Assembly (NCBI RefSeq): GCF_900167465.1
Contig: NZ_FUWR01000014.1
Location: 1 to 64,000, forward strand
Direction: 5' to 3'
Length of the DNA: 64,000 nt
Source: Trichlorobacter thiogenes
Lineage (GTDB): Bacteria; Desulfobacterota; Desulfuromonadia; Geobacterales; Pseudopelobacteraceae
Shown piece after piece: positions 46,518 through 54,206 of this stretch; position 1 is the first letter of the stretch; each line of letters starts with the position of its first letter. The notes beneath the pieces were generated by a model that ran no database searches, had not been told where the DNA came from, and saw only the letters and a list, made by a program, of their open reading frames with translations. Position numbers and translations under genes: made by a program.

Positions 46518-46631
46518 TTAACGCAGAGACGCAGAGACGCAGAGACTCAAAGAAAACAAGGAAAATAAAGGAGGTAAAAAACTATTGATTTTCTCTGCGT
46601 CTTTGCACCTCTATTTTAACCTCTGCGTTAA
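46518..46631 (-). repeat. Dispersed repeat with TTAACGCAGAG terminal inverted repeats, copy A
   Basis: 114 bases bounded by TTAACGCAGAG (46518-46528) and its exact complement (46621-46631). The left side has the ACGCAGAG unit three times in tandem. It sits between paaK and iorB. A second, longer copy is at 60602-60759. No coding frame inside. It resembles small palindromic elements seen in Geobacter and other environmental genomes. Strand is arbitrary because the ends are symmetric. Confidence 0.75.
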
Positions 46632-46639
46632 AATGCCTT

Positions 46640-47218
46640 TTACAACCCACGACCAAATTCAAAAGCCTTCAGGTTGATCTCCAATGCCTTCTTGGGCACC
46701 ATCTTTTCCAAAGCCTGCTGCCAGACCCCGTCAGCAATCTGCAGACGCTTGGAAACCGCACCCAGCATCACCGTATTGGCAGCCCGCACATCACCGGCCT
46801 TCAACGCCAGTCCCTGACCATCAACCAGCAGAAAATCAGGGAATTTGGCCTTTATTTTTTCAGGTAATGCTTGAGGATAGACAGCCTGCCCCAGCAGTAT
46901 TGAAGGAGGGGCGATCTTGTAATCATTGGCCACCACGGTAGCACCTGGCTTGAGCAGCGACAGGTAACGATAGGTCTCCAGCAGCTCAAAGCCGAACAGG
47001 ATATCCCCCTGCCCTTCTGGCACCACCGGAGAAAAGACCTCTTTACCAAAACGGACATGGGAGACCACGCTGCCGCCCCGCTGGGACATGCCGTGAATCT
47101 CGCTCTTCTTGACATCAAAACCTGCCAGCATAAACGCCTCTGACAGAATCTCCGAAGCCAGCAGAATCCCCTGCCCACCTACTCCCACCAGGAGGATGTT
47201 TGTGATTGTGGTATCCAT
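46640..47218 (-). CDS. iorB: Indolepyruvate ferredoxin oxidoreductase, beta subunit
   Basis: Small subunit of the oxygen-sensitive enzyme that oxidatively decarboxylates aryl pyruvates to aryl acetyl-CoA with ferredoxin. Gamma-type domain of 2-oxoacid oxidoreductases: NILLVGVGGQGILLASEIL and SEIHGMSQRGGSVVSHVRFG. 192 residues. Overlaps the iorA stop by one base. Confidence 0.95.
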   Translation of the reverse strand: MDTTITNILLVGVGGQGILLASEILSEAFMLAGFDVKKSEIHGMSQRGGSVVSHVRFGKEVFSPVVPEGQGDILFGFELLETYRYLSLLKPGATVVANDYKIAPPSILLGQAVYPQALPEKIKAKFPDFLLVDGQGLALKAGDVRAANTVMLGAVSKRLQIADGVWQQALEKMVPKKALEINLKAFEFGRGL

Positions 47219-48993
47219 TACTTTCTCCCCCCGATGGCGTTGAATTTACAGAGCTGCTGACAGACCGTACAACCGGTGCAGAGCTGCGGGTCAATAAAGG
47301 CCTTGCCTTTGTTGCCATCCGGGTTTGGTTTCCACTCAATGGCAGGACAGCCGATCCGCAGACAAGCCTTGCAGCCGGTACACTTGCCCTGATCCACCTC
47401 CAGGATCTTTCCTTTTTCAAAACGTCCAGCCCCCTTGATCAGGCAGCAGGGACGATTGGTGATGATCACCGATGGCTCTGGGCGGTTCATCTCTTCTTCA
47501 ATGGCCAGTCTGGTGGCATCCAGATCATAGGGATCAACCACACGGACATGCTTGATGCCCAGCACCCGGCACAGTTCCGGGATATTCACCTCAGATGTTT
47601 CTTCACCGGCAAGGGTAAAACCAGAGGCCGGGTTTTCCTGACGGCCGGTCATGGCCGTAATCCGGTTATCCAGAATAATTACCGTGGCCGGCGCCTTGTT
47701 CCAGGCCATCTCCATCAAACTGTTGATGCCGGTATGCAGGAAGGTGGAATCACCGATCACCGCCACTACCCGCTTCTGCTCTTCCGGGGGCAGCGCCCGC
47801 ACCATACCGGAGCCCATGCTGATGGAGGCCCCCATGCAGACACAGGTATCCATGGCATTCAGAGGAGGCATAAAGCCCAGGGTATAGCAGCCGATATCAC
47901 CGGTAACATAGGCGTTGGCACGGTTCAACTGATAGAAAACACCACGGTGGGGACAGCCGGGGCACATGTTGGGCGGACGGGGCGGTACCGGTTCAGCAGC
48001 AATGACTTCTGATGCAGCAACCTTGATGATACCGGCCTTGGCAAAGGCAGCCTGAATCCGGCCAGGTGACAGCTCACCACACAGTGTGGTCAACTCCTTG
48101 CCCTGGCAGGCAATTCCCATCGCCTTGACCTGATCTTCAATAAACGGATCAAGCTCCTCAACCACAAACAGCTGCTTGACCTTGGCAGCAAACTCACGAA
48201 TCAGGGCATGCGGCAACGGCCAGACCATGCCCAGCTTCAGCACACTGGCATCAGGCAGCGCTTCACGAACATACTGATAGGTCACGCCGGCGCAGATTAC
48301 ACCGATCTCGCTGGAATGGAGCTCCATCCGGTTAATAGCAGCAGAGCTGCCGTAGTCCGATAACTTGAGCGTGCGTTCTTCAACCAGGGGATGGCGAACC
48401 CGGGCATTACCGGGCAGCATTACCAGCTTGGGTGCGTCTTTCACCAACTTGGGAGTTGGCAGGCCAGTAACCCGCTCACCCAACTCCACCACTGACTTGC
48501 CGTGGGAGATGCGGGTGCAACTGCGCAGCATCACCGGGGTATCAAACTGCTCAGACAGCTCAAAGGCCAGTTTGGTAAACTCTTTGCACTCAGCTGAATC
48601 AGCCGGTTCCAGCATCGGAACCTTGGCAAATTTGGCATAATTACGGCTATCCTGCTCATTCTGAGAGGAGTGCATCTCCGGATCATCAGCAGCAATCAGC
48701 ACCAACCCGCCCTTGACACCGGTATAGGAGGCGGTAAACAGCGGGTCAGCAGCTACGTTCACACCGACATGCTTCATGCAGGACAGAGCGCGTGCCCCAC
48801 CAAATGAAGCGCCAATCGCAACCTCAAGGGCAACTTTCTCATTGGGGGCCCAGGAGGCGTTGATCTCTTTGTAATTGATGACATTCTCAAGGATTTCAGT
48901 GGAAGGGGTACCGGGATAGGCACTGGCCACCAGGCAACCAGCCTCATAGGCGCCCCGTGCAATGGCCTCGTTGCCGGACAGAATTTCTTTCAT
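47218..48993 (-). CDS. iorA: Indolepyruvate ferredoxin oxidoreductase, alpha subunit
   Basis: Large subunit with the thiamine diphosphate site and two 4Fe-4S clusters. N-terminal pyrimidine-binding domain: SGNEAIARGAYEAGC and AYPGTPSTEILE. TPP domain: CPGCPHRGVFYQL and GDSTFLHTGINSLMEMAWNK. The C-terminal ferredoxin domain has CTGCKACLRIGCP and CTGCTVCQQLC. The start is taken at ATG 48993 (591 residues); the frame runs to 49008. First gene of the iorA-iorB-paaK-ACT-liv cluster. The promoter must lie in 48994-49200. Confidence 0.95.
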   Translation of the reverse strand: MKEILSGNEAIARGAYEAGCLVASAYPGTPSTEILENVINYKEINASWAPNEKVALEVAIGASFGGARALSCMKHVGVNVAADPLFTASYTGVKGGLVLIAADDPEMHSSQNEQDSRNYAKFAKVPMLEPADSAECKEFTKLAFELSEQFDTPVMLRSCTRISHGKSVVELGERVTGLPTPKLVKDAPKLVMLPGNARVRHPLVEERTLKLSDYGSSAAINRMELHSSEIGVICAGVTYQYVREALPDASVLKLGMVWPLPHALIREFAAKVKQLFVVEELDPFIEDQVKAMGIACQGKELTTLCGELSPGRIQAAFAKAGIIKVAASEVIAAEPVPPRPPNMCPGCPHRGVFYQLNRANAYVTGDIGCYTLGFMPPLNAMDTCVCMGASISMGSGMVRALPPEEQKRVVAVIGDSTFLHTGINSLMEMAWNKAPATVIILDNRITAMTGRQENPASGFTLAGEETSEVNIPELCRVLGIKHVRVVDPYDLDATRLAIEEEMNRPEPSVIITNRPCCLIKGAGRFEKGKILEVDQGKCTGCKACLRIGCPAIEWKPNPDGNKGKAFIDPQLCTGCTVCQQLCKFNAIGGRK

Positions 48994-49187
48994 AGGGACA
49001 CATCTCACTTTACGACATAAAAATAGACTTAAAGGCGTAATTTATACACGTTGATACACTGTATTGTCAATTCGTTTACTCTTGTTTCATATCCTCAAAT
49101 GGGCGAATCTTCACGCTTTGTGAAGCGGCCCAGTTTGTGGTATGTAGACTGACACGTAGCAGATTATGCCACCGGTCTACCGGTTAC

Positions 49188-49205
49188 AAAACAGGAGCCT
49201 GTTTT
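49188..49205. promoter_or_regulatory. Palindrome overlapping the ribosome binding site of the mlaF-like gene
   Basis: AAAACAGG and CCTGTTTT are perfect 8-bp inverted repeats two bases apart, ending five bases before the ATG at 49210 and covering the GGAG. It could be an operator or an RNA hairpin limiting translation. Elsewhere in the 49009-49209 gap are CTTCAC/GTGAAG and ACCGGT repeats; I see no convincing promoter. Confidence 0.4.
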
Positions 49206-49209
49206 TGCC

Positions 49210-49881
49210 ATGCCTTCGCTGCTTGAACTGAGAGATCTTACTATCCCTGGCATTGTCAGCAACCTGGACCTGAGTCTATCCCAGGGACAGATTGCCCTGT
49301 GCAGAACAAGCGGGGAGCAGGAGACCAAACAGTTTCTCAGGACCGTTATTGGCGAATCCGCACCAGAATCAGGATCGGTACTGTTTGATGATCAACCGCT
49401 CTATGAGCTTGATCAAGACCAGCTGTTCAGAATCAGAAAAAACGTGGCTACGGTCACTGCACAGGCAGGGTTAATCTCGAACCTGAAGGTCTGGGAAAAT
49501 ATCACCCTACCCCTGTTGTACCACCATGGCATTGTGTCTGATCAAGCAGCAGAAAAAGCCATGCAGCTACTTGAAAAACTTGGCTACAAAGGTAACATCT
49601 GGGCACTTCCTGGGCATTTGAGCTATGCAGAGCGAATAATGGCCGCCTTTGTCCGGGCAGCTATTTCTTCACCACGTCTGATGGTGTATGCTGAATGCCT
49701 TGACGACCTGCCCAGGCAGCACCGGGAAAATCTGCTGACACAGGCCATCGCCCTGCAAGACCAGGCTGATGCACCTGCAGCACTGTTCATTATTACAGGC
49801 GATATCCAGCTGCCGCTACTGGTTCCTGATATTACCTGTGACCTGCGCTATAATCCGCCACAGATCACGAGGCATACATGA
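49210..49881 (+). CDS. Degenerate MlaF-like ABC ATPase
   Basis: ABC ATPase fold of 223 residues that matches MlaF-type subunits of MCE lipid transporters by position and overall pattern, but its catalytic motifs are broken. The Walker A region is CRTSGEQETKQFL (31-43), without the GxGKS/T lysine. The signature is LSYAERI (137-143) instead of LSGGQ. Walker B is LMVYAE (157-162), without the aspartate. The switch reads IITGDI without histidine. Q85 is retained. It probably cannot hydrolyse ATP and may be a structural subunit. It overlaps the MCE gene by 4 bases, and no permease (MlaE) is adjacent. Confidence 0.75.
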   Translation: MPSLLELRDLTIPGIVSNLDLSLSQGQIALCRTSGEQETKQFLRTVIGESAPESGSVLFDDQPLYELDQDQLFRIRKNVATVTAQAGLISNLKVWENITLPLLYHHGIVSDQAAEKAMQLLEKLGYKGNIWALPGHLSYAERIMAAFVRAAISSPRLMVYAECLDDLPRQHRENLLTQAIALQDQADAPAALFIITGDIQLPLLVPDITCDLRYNPPQITRHT

Positions 49882-50834
49882 TCACGCAACAAGACCCCAG
49901 ATTCAAAAACCTTGAACGAAAAATCGGCCTGTTTACCCTGTTGGCACTGGCTGGTGTGGCACTGGTAGTGCTGCTGGTGGGTGTCCAGAAAGACCTTTTC
50001 AGCCCCAAATACAGCCTGAACGTGACCGTTGACCGTGGTACCGGCTTTACCAAAGGGATGCCGGTCAAGCTATCCGGTTTCAGGGTGGGACGAATTACTG
50101 ATATGGCCTTGAATGAGCAGGCCATGGTTGAAATCACCATTGAAATTGCAAAGAAATACAGCAAATGGATCCGCAGCGACTCAACCGTCAAGCTGGTTAA
50201 AGAAGGACTGGTGGGTGACAGTATTGTTGAAGTTGCCGTAGGTTCTCTGGATAAGCCGGAGCTGAAACCGGGTGAATCCATCACCTACCTGAAGACCAAA
50301 GGGCTGGATGAACTGGCAGATGAGATCGCTGAAAAGGTTAAACCGGTGCTGATTGAGGTGCGGGATATTATCGGCTACGTCAATGACCCCAATGGTGACC
50401 TGAAAAAGACTATCCGTAATCTTGAGGTACTGACCCGGCATCTTGAGGCGACCCGTAGCAATGCCGATACCCTGCTGATAAGCACTACCCGCAACCTTGA
50501 GGCGATCAGTAACCGGACCACAACCTTGCTGGATACCACCACCCGCAAGATTGACAGCCTGGATGTGGCCAAACTGAATACAACCCTTGATAAATTTCCG
50601 CCGCTACTGGAAAAGACCGACGCTGCCATGGCCAATGTAACCGCCATTTCAGCAGAAACAAAAAAGCTGTCGCAACAGGCATTCCCTCTGATCCCAGGGG
50701 TACTCTCACGCACTGAAGAGCTTTTGTTCAGTACTGACCGGCTGATGAACACCCTGAACAGTTCATGGCTGCTGGGAGGTGGTTCAGCCCCTGCCCCGGT
50801 CCGTTCCTTCAAGGCAGGTGACAGCCATGACTAA
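49878..50834 (+). CDS. MCE-family protein (MlaD-like)
   Basis: Membrane-anchored lipid-binding protein of the MCE family. One N-terminal transmembrane segment (about 15-35, IGLFTLLALAGVALVVLLVGV), then the MCE domain (about 40-125) with KGMPVKLSGFRVGRIT. The rest (about 150-300) is helical with heptad-like repeats (NLEAISNRTTTLLDTTTRKIDS), as expected for a periplasmic tunnel or shaft. 318 residues. Partner genes are the degenerate ATPase before it and a lipoprotein after it (8-base overlap). Confidence 0.9.
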   Translation: MITQQDPRFKNLERKIGLFTLLALAGVALVVLLVGVQKDLFSPKYSLNVTVDRGTGFTKGMPVKLSGFRVGRITDMALNEQAMVEITIEIAKKYSKWIRSDSTVKLVKEGLVGDSIVEVAVGSLDKPELKPGESITYLKTKGLDELADEIAEKVKPVLIEVRDIIGYVNDPNGDLKKTIRNLEVLTRHLEATRSNADTLLISTTRNLEAISNRTTTLLDTTTRKIDSLDVAKLNTTLDKFPPLLEKTDAAMANVTAISAETKKLSQQAFPLIPGVLSRTEELLFSTDRLMNTLNSSWLLGGGSAPAPVRSFKAGDSHD

Positions 50835-51633
50835 TACATTTTTGAAGTTGGCACTCTGTGTGGCGGTCTGTGGCCTGTTAAACGGGTGTGCCGCTAACAA
50901 GGCAACCCAACTGAGCGAACATGAACGCAGGGTTACTAATCTTAATGAGCGGGCTCTGGATAGCGCTGCAAAAGGATATGACACTGATGCCCAGAAACTG
51001 CTGCAGGAGGCGTTACAACGTTCCTTGGCACAGGATGACCGTAGTGGTGTCACTGTAACCTTGTTGAACCAGAGCAGGCTTGCCCGTCATGGCGGTAACC
51101 TGCAGTTGGCTGCGCAGCTGGTGGAACAGGCCCTTGTCAGTGCAACCGGCACCACACAGTATGCCGATGTTGCCCAGGAAAAGGCCTTACAGGAGCTGGC
51201 GGATAATCGCCTTGCAGAAGCTGGTCGCTGGGCTGAGATCGCCCGAACATCAGAAAAGGGCAACCTGCTGGGCCGTCGCCTGAATCTGCTGGCGCGGATC
51301 GCCTTGTTAAAAAAGGAAAGCAACGCAGCAACCCTCCTGGCTGAACAGGCCTTGGCAGCCAACAAGGGTGATGGTATGGAGCTGGAGCGGGCAAACTCGC
51401 TGCGGATGTTGGGATTAATCAGGGCGCAGGAGAGACAGTTTGATAAGGCAGAAGAGTTTCTGCAGGAGGCGCTGAGCCTTGACAAGCAACAGGCTGCATC
51501 CGCAAAGATTGCAGCAGATCTGGAAGCATTGTCAGAACTGGCTGGATTAAAGGGTGACAAGAACCTGCAGCAGGGCTATTCGCAGCGGGCTAAGACGGTA
51601 CGGGAAAACAACAGGGTAGTATCAAAACAGTAA
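50827..51633 (+). CDS. TPR-like lipoprotein
   Basis: 268 residues with a lipoprotein signal peptide; the lipobox is LLNGC, with cysteine at about residue 20. The mature part is all-helical with repeated A-x-x-L patterns (for example AEEFLQEALSLDKQQAASAK), consistent with tetratricopeptide repeats. Start ATG 50827 with AGGTG upstream, overlapping the MCE gene by 8 bases; a longer frame to 50779 is unlikely. It probably is the outer-membrane-anchored partner of the MCE protein; that is inference. Confidence 0.85.
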   Translation: MTNTFLKLALCVAVCGLLNGCAANKATQLSEHERRVTNLNERALDSAAKGYDTDAQKLLQEALQRSLAQDDRSGVTVTLLNQSRLARHGGNLQLAAQLVEQALVSATGTTQYADVAQEKALQELADNRLAEAGRWAEIARTSEKGNLLGRRLNLLARIALLKKESNAATLLAEQALAANKGDGMELERANSLRMLGLIRAQERQFDKAEEFLQEALSLDKQQAASAKIAADLEALSELAGLKGDKNLQQGYSQRAKTVRENNRVVSKQ

Positions 51634-51641
51634 ACAGCAGA

Positions 51642-52880
51642 TCAGATCAGACTGTTTCGCCAGCTATAGGCCTTTTTCTGACAGGCAAGGACCAGGTCAG
51701 GACACACTCCCAGCCGTCCAAGACATTGCTCTGCCTCTTCAAACTCAAGCTGCTCAATCATCTCTGCCAGACAAAGCATGGTGCCCAGATCGCCCTCATG
51801 GGCTATCATGGCGCCAACAAGATCATCCGACAAATTCAGACTTTTACGCATCTCATCTGCGCCGATCTCAAAGACATCCTTGAGGACAGACAAGGTTCCC
51901 AGCATAAAACACTCATCCGGCTGGGCATAACGTAGCAAACGTGTCTTTTTCAACTCAAGTCGGGCCATTTCCTCCATAAAGGCTGCCCGCACCGCTGCCA
52001 TATCCAGAAGCGGATTATTCATCCCCAGGCCACCATCATCAGCAAAAATAGCCAGTTGCACCCAGCGCTTCAGGTGCTGCATCCCCACCAGCGTAATGGC
52101 ATGACGCACGGTACGGATCTTTTCACGGGTAGCAAACGAGACCGAATTGACCAACAGCAGCAGTTTGTAGGTCAGGGCCGGACTTTGCTTAAAGGTATGC
52201 TCAATCTCATCAATATCAGCATTGCGGGAGAGTTGCTGCATCAACTGAAAAAAGGTACTGGCAGAATTGGTTAAACGAGTCTTCTTGATCAGCGAGGGGC
52301 GGGCAAAAAAGTAGCCTTGAAACAGCTCAAATCCCATCTTGCGGCAGCGCAGATACATATGTCGGCTGTCAACTTTTTCAGCCAGCAACGTAACCGGATA
52401 ACGGTTAAACAGTTCAATCTCCCGATACTGATCTTCAAGGGGAGTGGTGATCATATCCACTTTAATTATGTCAACCAGACCATCATACAGCGCTTCATAC
52501 TGAGGTTCATAGCGATGATCATCAAGAACCAGTTGATAGCCTTGCGCCTTCAGATTTCGGCAACGTTCAATAATTTCAGGGGTAATAGCAACATCTTCAA
52601 GCAGCTCAAGACCGATTGACGAGCCGGGAAGCAATTCTATTGCATCGCTTAACAGCATCTCTGCATCCACATTGATATAGCCGGGCAGATCGCCCAACAT
52701 TTCATGGACACCGAAACTGGAGAGTACATCTAACATCACACGGGAGGTTGCCTGAACCGGACACTGAATGTTTGCAGATGCGATGGATTTTGGAGAACGG
52801 AACAGCAATTCATAGCCGACAACCTCTTCAAGGCCGTTCAGGATCGGCTGCCTACCCATCAGATAACTGTTACTCTCCAC
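51642..52880 (-). CDS. EAL/HDOD domain signalling protein (YuxH-like)
   Basis: Two-domain protein: an EAL-like domain (about 1-205) and an HDOD domain (about 205-395). The EAL motif is altered to YELLF, though VDIIKVD, LVLDDHRY and LLAEKVD remain, so cyclic-di-GMP hydrolysis is doubtful. HDOD: LLLVNSVSFATREKIRTVRHAITLVGMQHLKRWVQ. I take the GTG at 52880, preceded by GGGAG at 5 bases (412 residues); an ATG at 52901 lacks a ribosome binding site. Such proteins relay signals in motility or biofilm control. It stands alone, converging with the MCE operon. Confidence 0.88.
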   Translation of the reverse strand: MESNSYLMGRQPILNGLEEVVGYELLFRSPKSIASANIQCPVQATSRVMLDVLSSFGVHEMLGDLPGYINVDAEMLLSDAIELLPGSSIGLELLEDVAITPEIIERCRNLKAQGYQLVLDDHRYEPQYEALYDGLVDIIKVDMITTPLEDQYREIELFNRYPVTLLAEKVDSRHMYLRCRKMGFELFQGYFFARPSLIKKTRLTNSASTFFQLMQQLSRNADIDEIEHTFKQSPALTYKLLLLVNSVSFATREKIRTVRHAITLVGMQHLKRWVQLAIFADDGGLGMNNPLLDMAAVRAAFMEEMARLELKKTRLLRYAQPDECFMLGTLSVLKDVFEIGADEMRKSLNLSDDLVGAMIAHEGDLGTMLCLAEMIEQLEFEEAEQCLGRLGVCPDLVLACQKKAYSWRNSLI

Positions 52881-52962
52881 AAAAACTCCCTGGCTGATCA
52901 TCTGTATAGTGCATTGATACTATACCATCTGTTTGAAATTTGTCATGTCAGTTTCTGTTTAA

Positions 52963-53877
52963 TCAAATCAAGTCTGACAGCACCAAACCTTCAAGCAGAC
53001 CATAATCACTGACTTTCATTGAGCTGAAACCAAAACGTTGGAGGGTAAGCAGGGTAATCAGGCTGCCAGCGATAATCAGGTCTTCACGACCTTTTTCCAG
53101 ACCGGCAATTGAGAGACGTTCTTGAGGGGAAAGGGGCAACAGCAGGTTGTAGATACGTTGTATTTCCTGCTGTTCCAGCAGACAGTTGTTGACCTTGCGA
53201 TAGTCATATTCTGTCATTTCCTGGGAGATGGCAGCCAGGGTAGTAGCTGTACCGGCAGTACCCACCAGCAGGGTGTTGGGGGAAAGTGCAATCTGTGCCT
53301 GTGCCATCTGCTGCTGCAGGCTGTCCAGTTCACGTCCAATCTTATCCGCCATGGCTGCAGGATCAGGTTTACCTTCGGTCAGCCGCACCACCCCCAGCGG
53401 CAGGCTATGCACAAAAAGGGGGCAAGTGCCCCGAGCAACAGTATACTCGGTACTCCCCCCCCCTACATCAAACATCAGTATCTGTTCCGGCTCTTGATCC
53501 AGACCAGCCAGTACCCCGGCCAGGGTCACGCGGCCTTCAGTTAGACCGTCGATAACCCCAAGCCTGATACCGGTTTCCTGGGCCATCTGATCCACAAAGG
53601 CCGGGCCATTGACTGCATCACGAACTGCGCTGGTTGCCACAGCACGCACCGTATCTACCCCATGCCTGCGAATGGTCTCAGCAAACTGGTGCAGGCAAGT
53701 TCTGGCACGCTGCATGGCATCTGCAGCCAGACCGGTTTCACGGCTGAAACCGCCCCCCAGACGAACAATGGTCCGGTTAAGGGCCACCTGCTCAAACTGC
53801 CTATCATCAAACAGATCAGCAATCAGGAGCCGTGCGGTGTTGGTTCCAAAATCAATGGCTGCAATACGACGAGACAT
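52963..53877 (-). CDS. Ppx/GppA family phosphatase
   Basis: Exopolyphosphatase/pppGpp phosphohydrolase family, actin-like ATPase fold. IDFGTNTARLLIADL at the N-terminus, RAVATSAVRDAVNG, and FDVGGGSTEYTVARG are the phosphate-binding loops. 304 residues, the short form without the C-terminal HD-like domain. Substrate (polyphosphate or pppGpp) cannot be decided. Two bases separate it from the IHF-like gene. Confidence 0.9.
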   Translation of the reverse strand: MSRRIAAIDFGTNTARLLIADLFDDRQFEQVALNRTIVRLGGGFSRETGLAADAMQRARTCLHQFAETIRRHGVDTVRAVATSAVRDAVNGPAFVDQMAQETGIRLGVIDGLTEGRVTLAGVLAGLDQEPEQILMFDVGGGSTEYTVARGTCPLFVHSLPLGVVRLTEGKPDPAAMADKIGRELDSLQQQMAQAQIALSPNTLLVGTAGTATTLAAISQEMTEYDYRKVNNCLLEQQEIQRIYNLLLPLSPQERLSIAGLEKGREDLIIAGSLITLLTLQRFGFSSMKVSDYGLLEGLVLSDLI

Positions 53878-53879
53878 GC

Positions 53880-54161
53880 TTACTCGCCGTCCAGGATACG
53901 CTCCTTCAGCTCTTTACCAACCTTAAAGAACGGCAGTTTCTTCGGCTTAACTTCAATCGGCTCACCGGTTTTGGGATTACGACCAGTATAGGCACCATAC
54001 TCCTTAACCACAAAGCTCCCCAGGCCACGAATTTCGATCCGCTCACCAGCGGTCATCGCCTCGCTCATGGAGTTAAAAATCATGTTGACCACCTCTTCAG
54101 CCCGCTTGTGAGAGATCTCGCGTTGGAGTGCAAAGGTTTCGATCAGTTCAGACTTGTTCAT
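53880..54161 (-). CDS. ihfB: Integration host factor beta-like DNA-bending protein
   Basis: HU/IHF family, 93 residues. MNKSELIETFALQREISHKRAEEVVNMIF and the arm region TGRNPKTGEPIEVKPKK fit IHF beta; GLGSFVVKEYGAYTGRNP is typical of that subunit. AAGGAGCG precedes the ATG. Third HU/IHF gene in the window. Confidence 0.9.
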   Translation of the reverse strand: MNKSELIETFALQREISHKRAEEVVNMIFNSMSEAMTAGERIEIRGLGSFVVKEYGAYTGRNPKTGEPIEVKPKKLPFFKVGKELKERILDGE

Positions 54162-54206
54162 GGTACGCTCCTTGTTGTGCAGATTCGCTATAAAAAAACA
54201 GCTTAT

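Noticed and set aside
46518-46631. Tandem ACGCAGAG units as a CRISPR array
   Set aside because: Units are 9-11 bases without spacers and the whole is bounded by inverted repeats; no cas genes are in the window.
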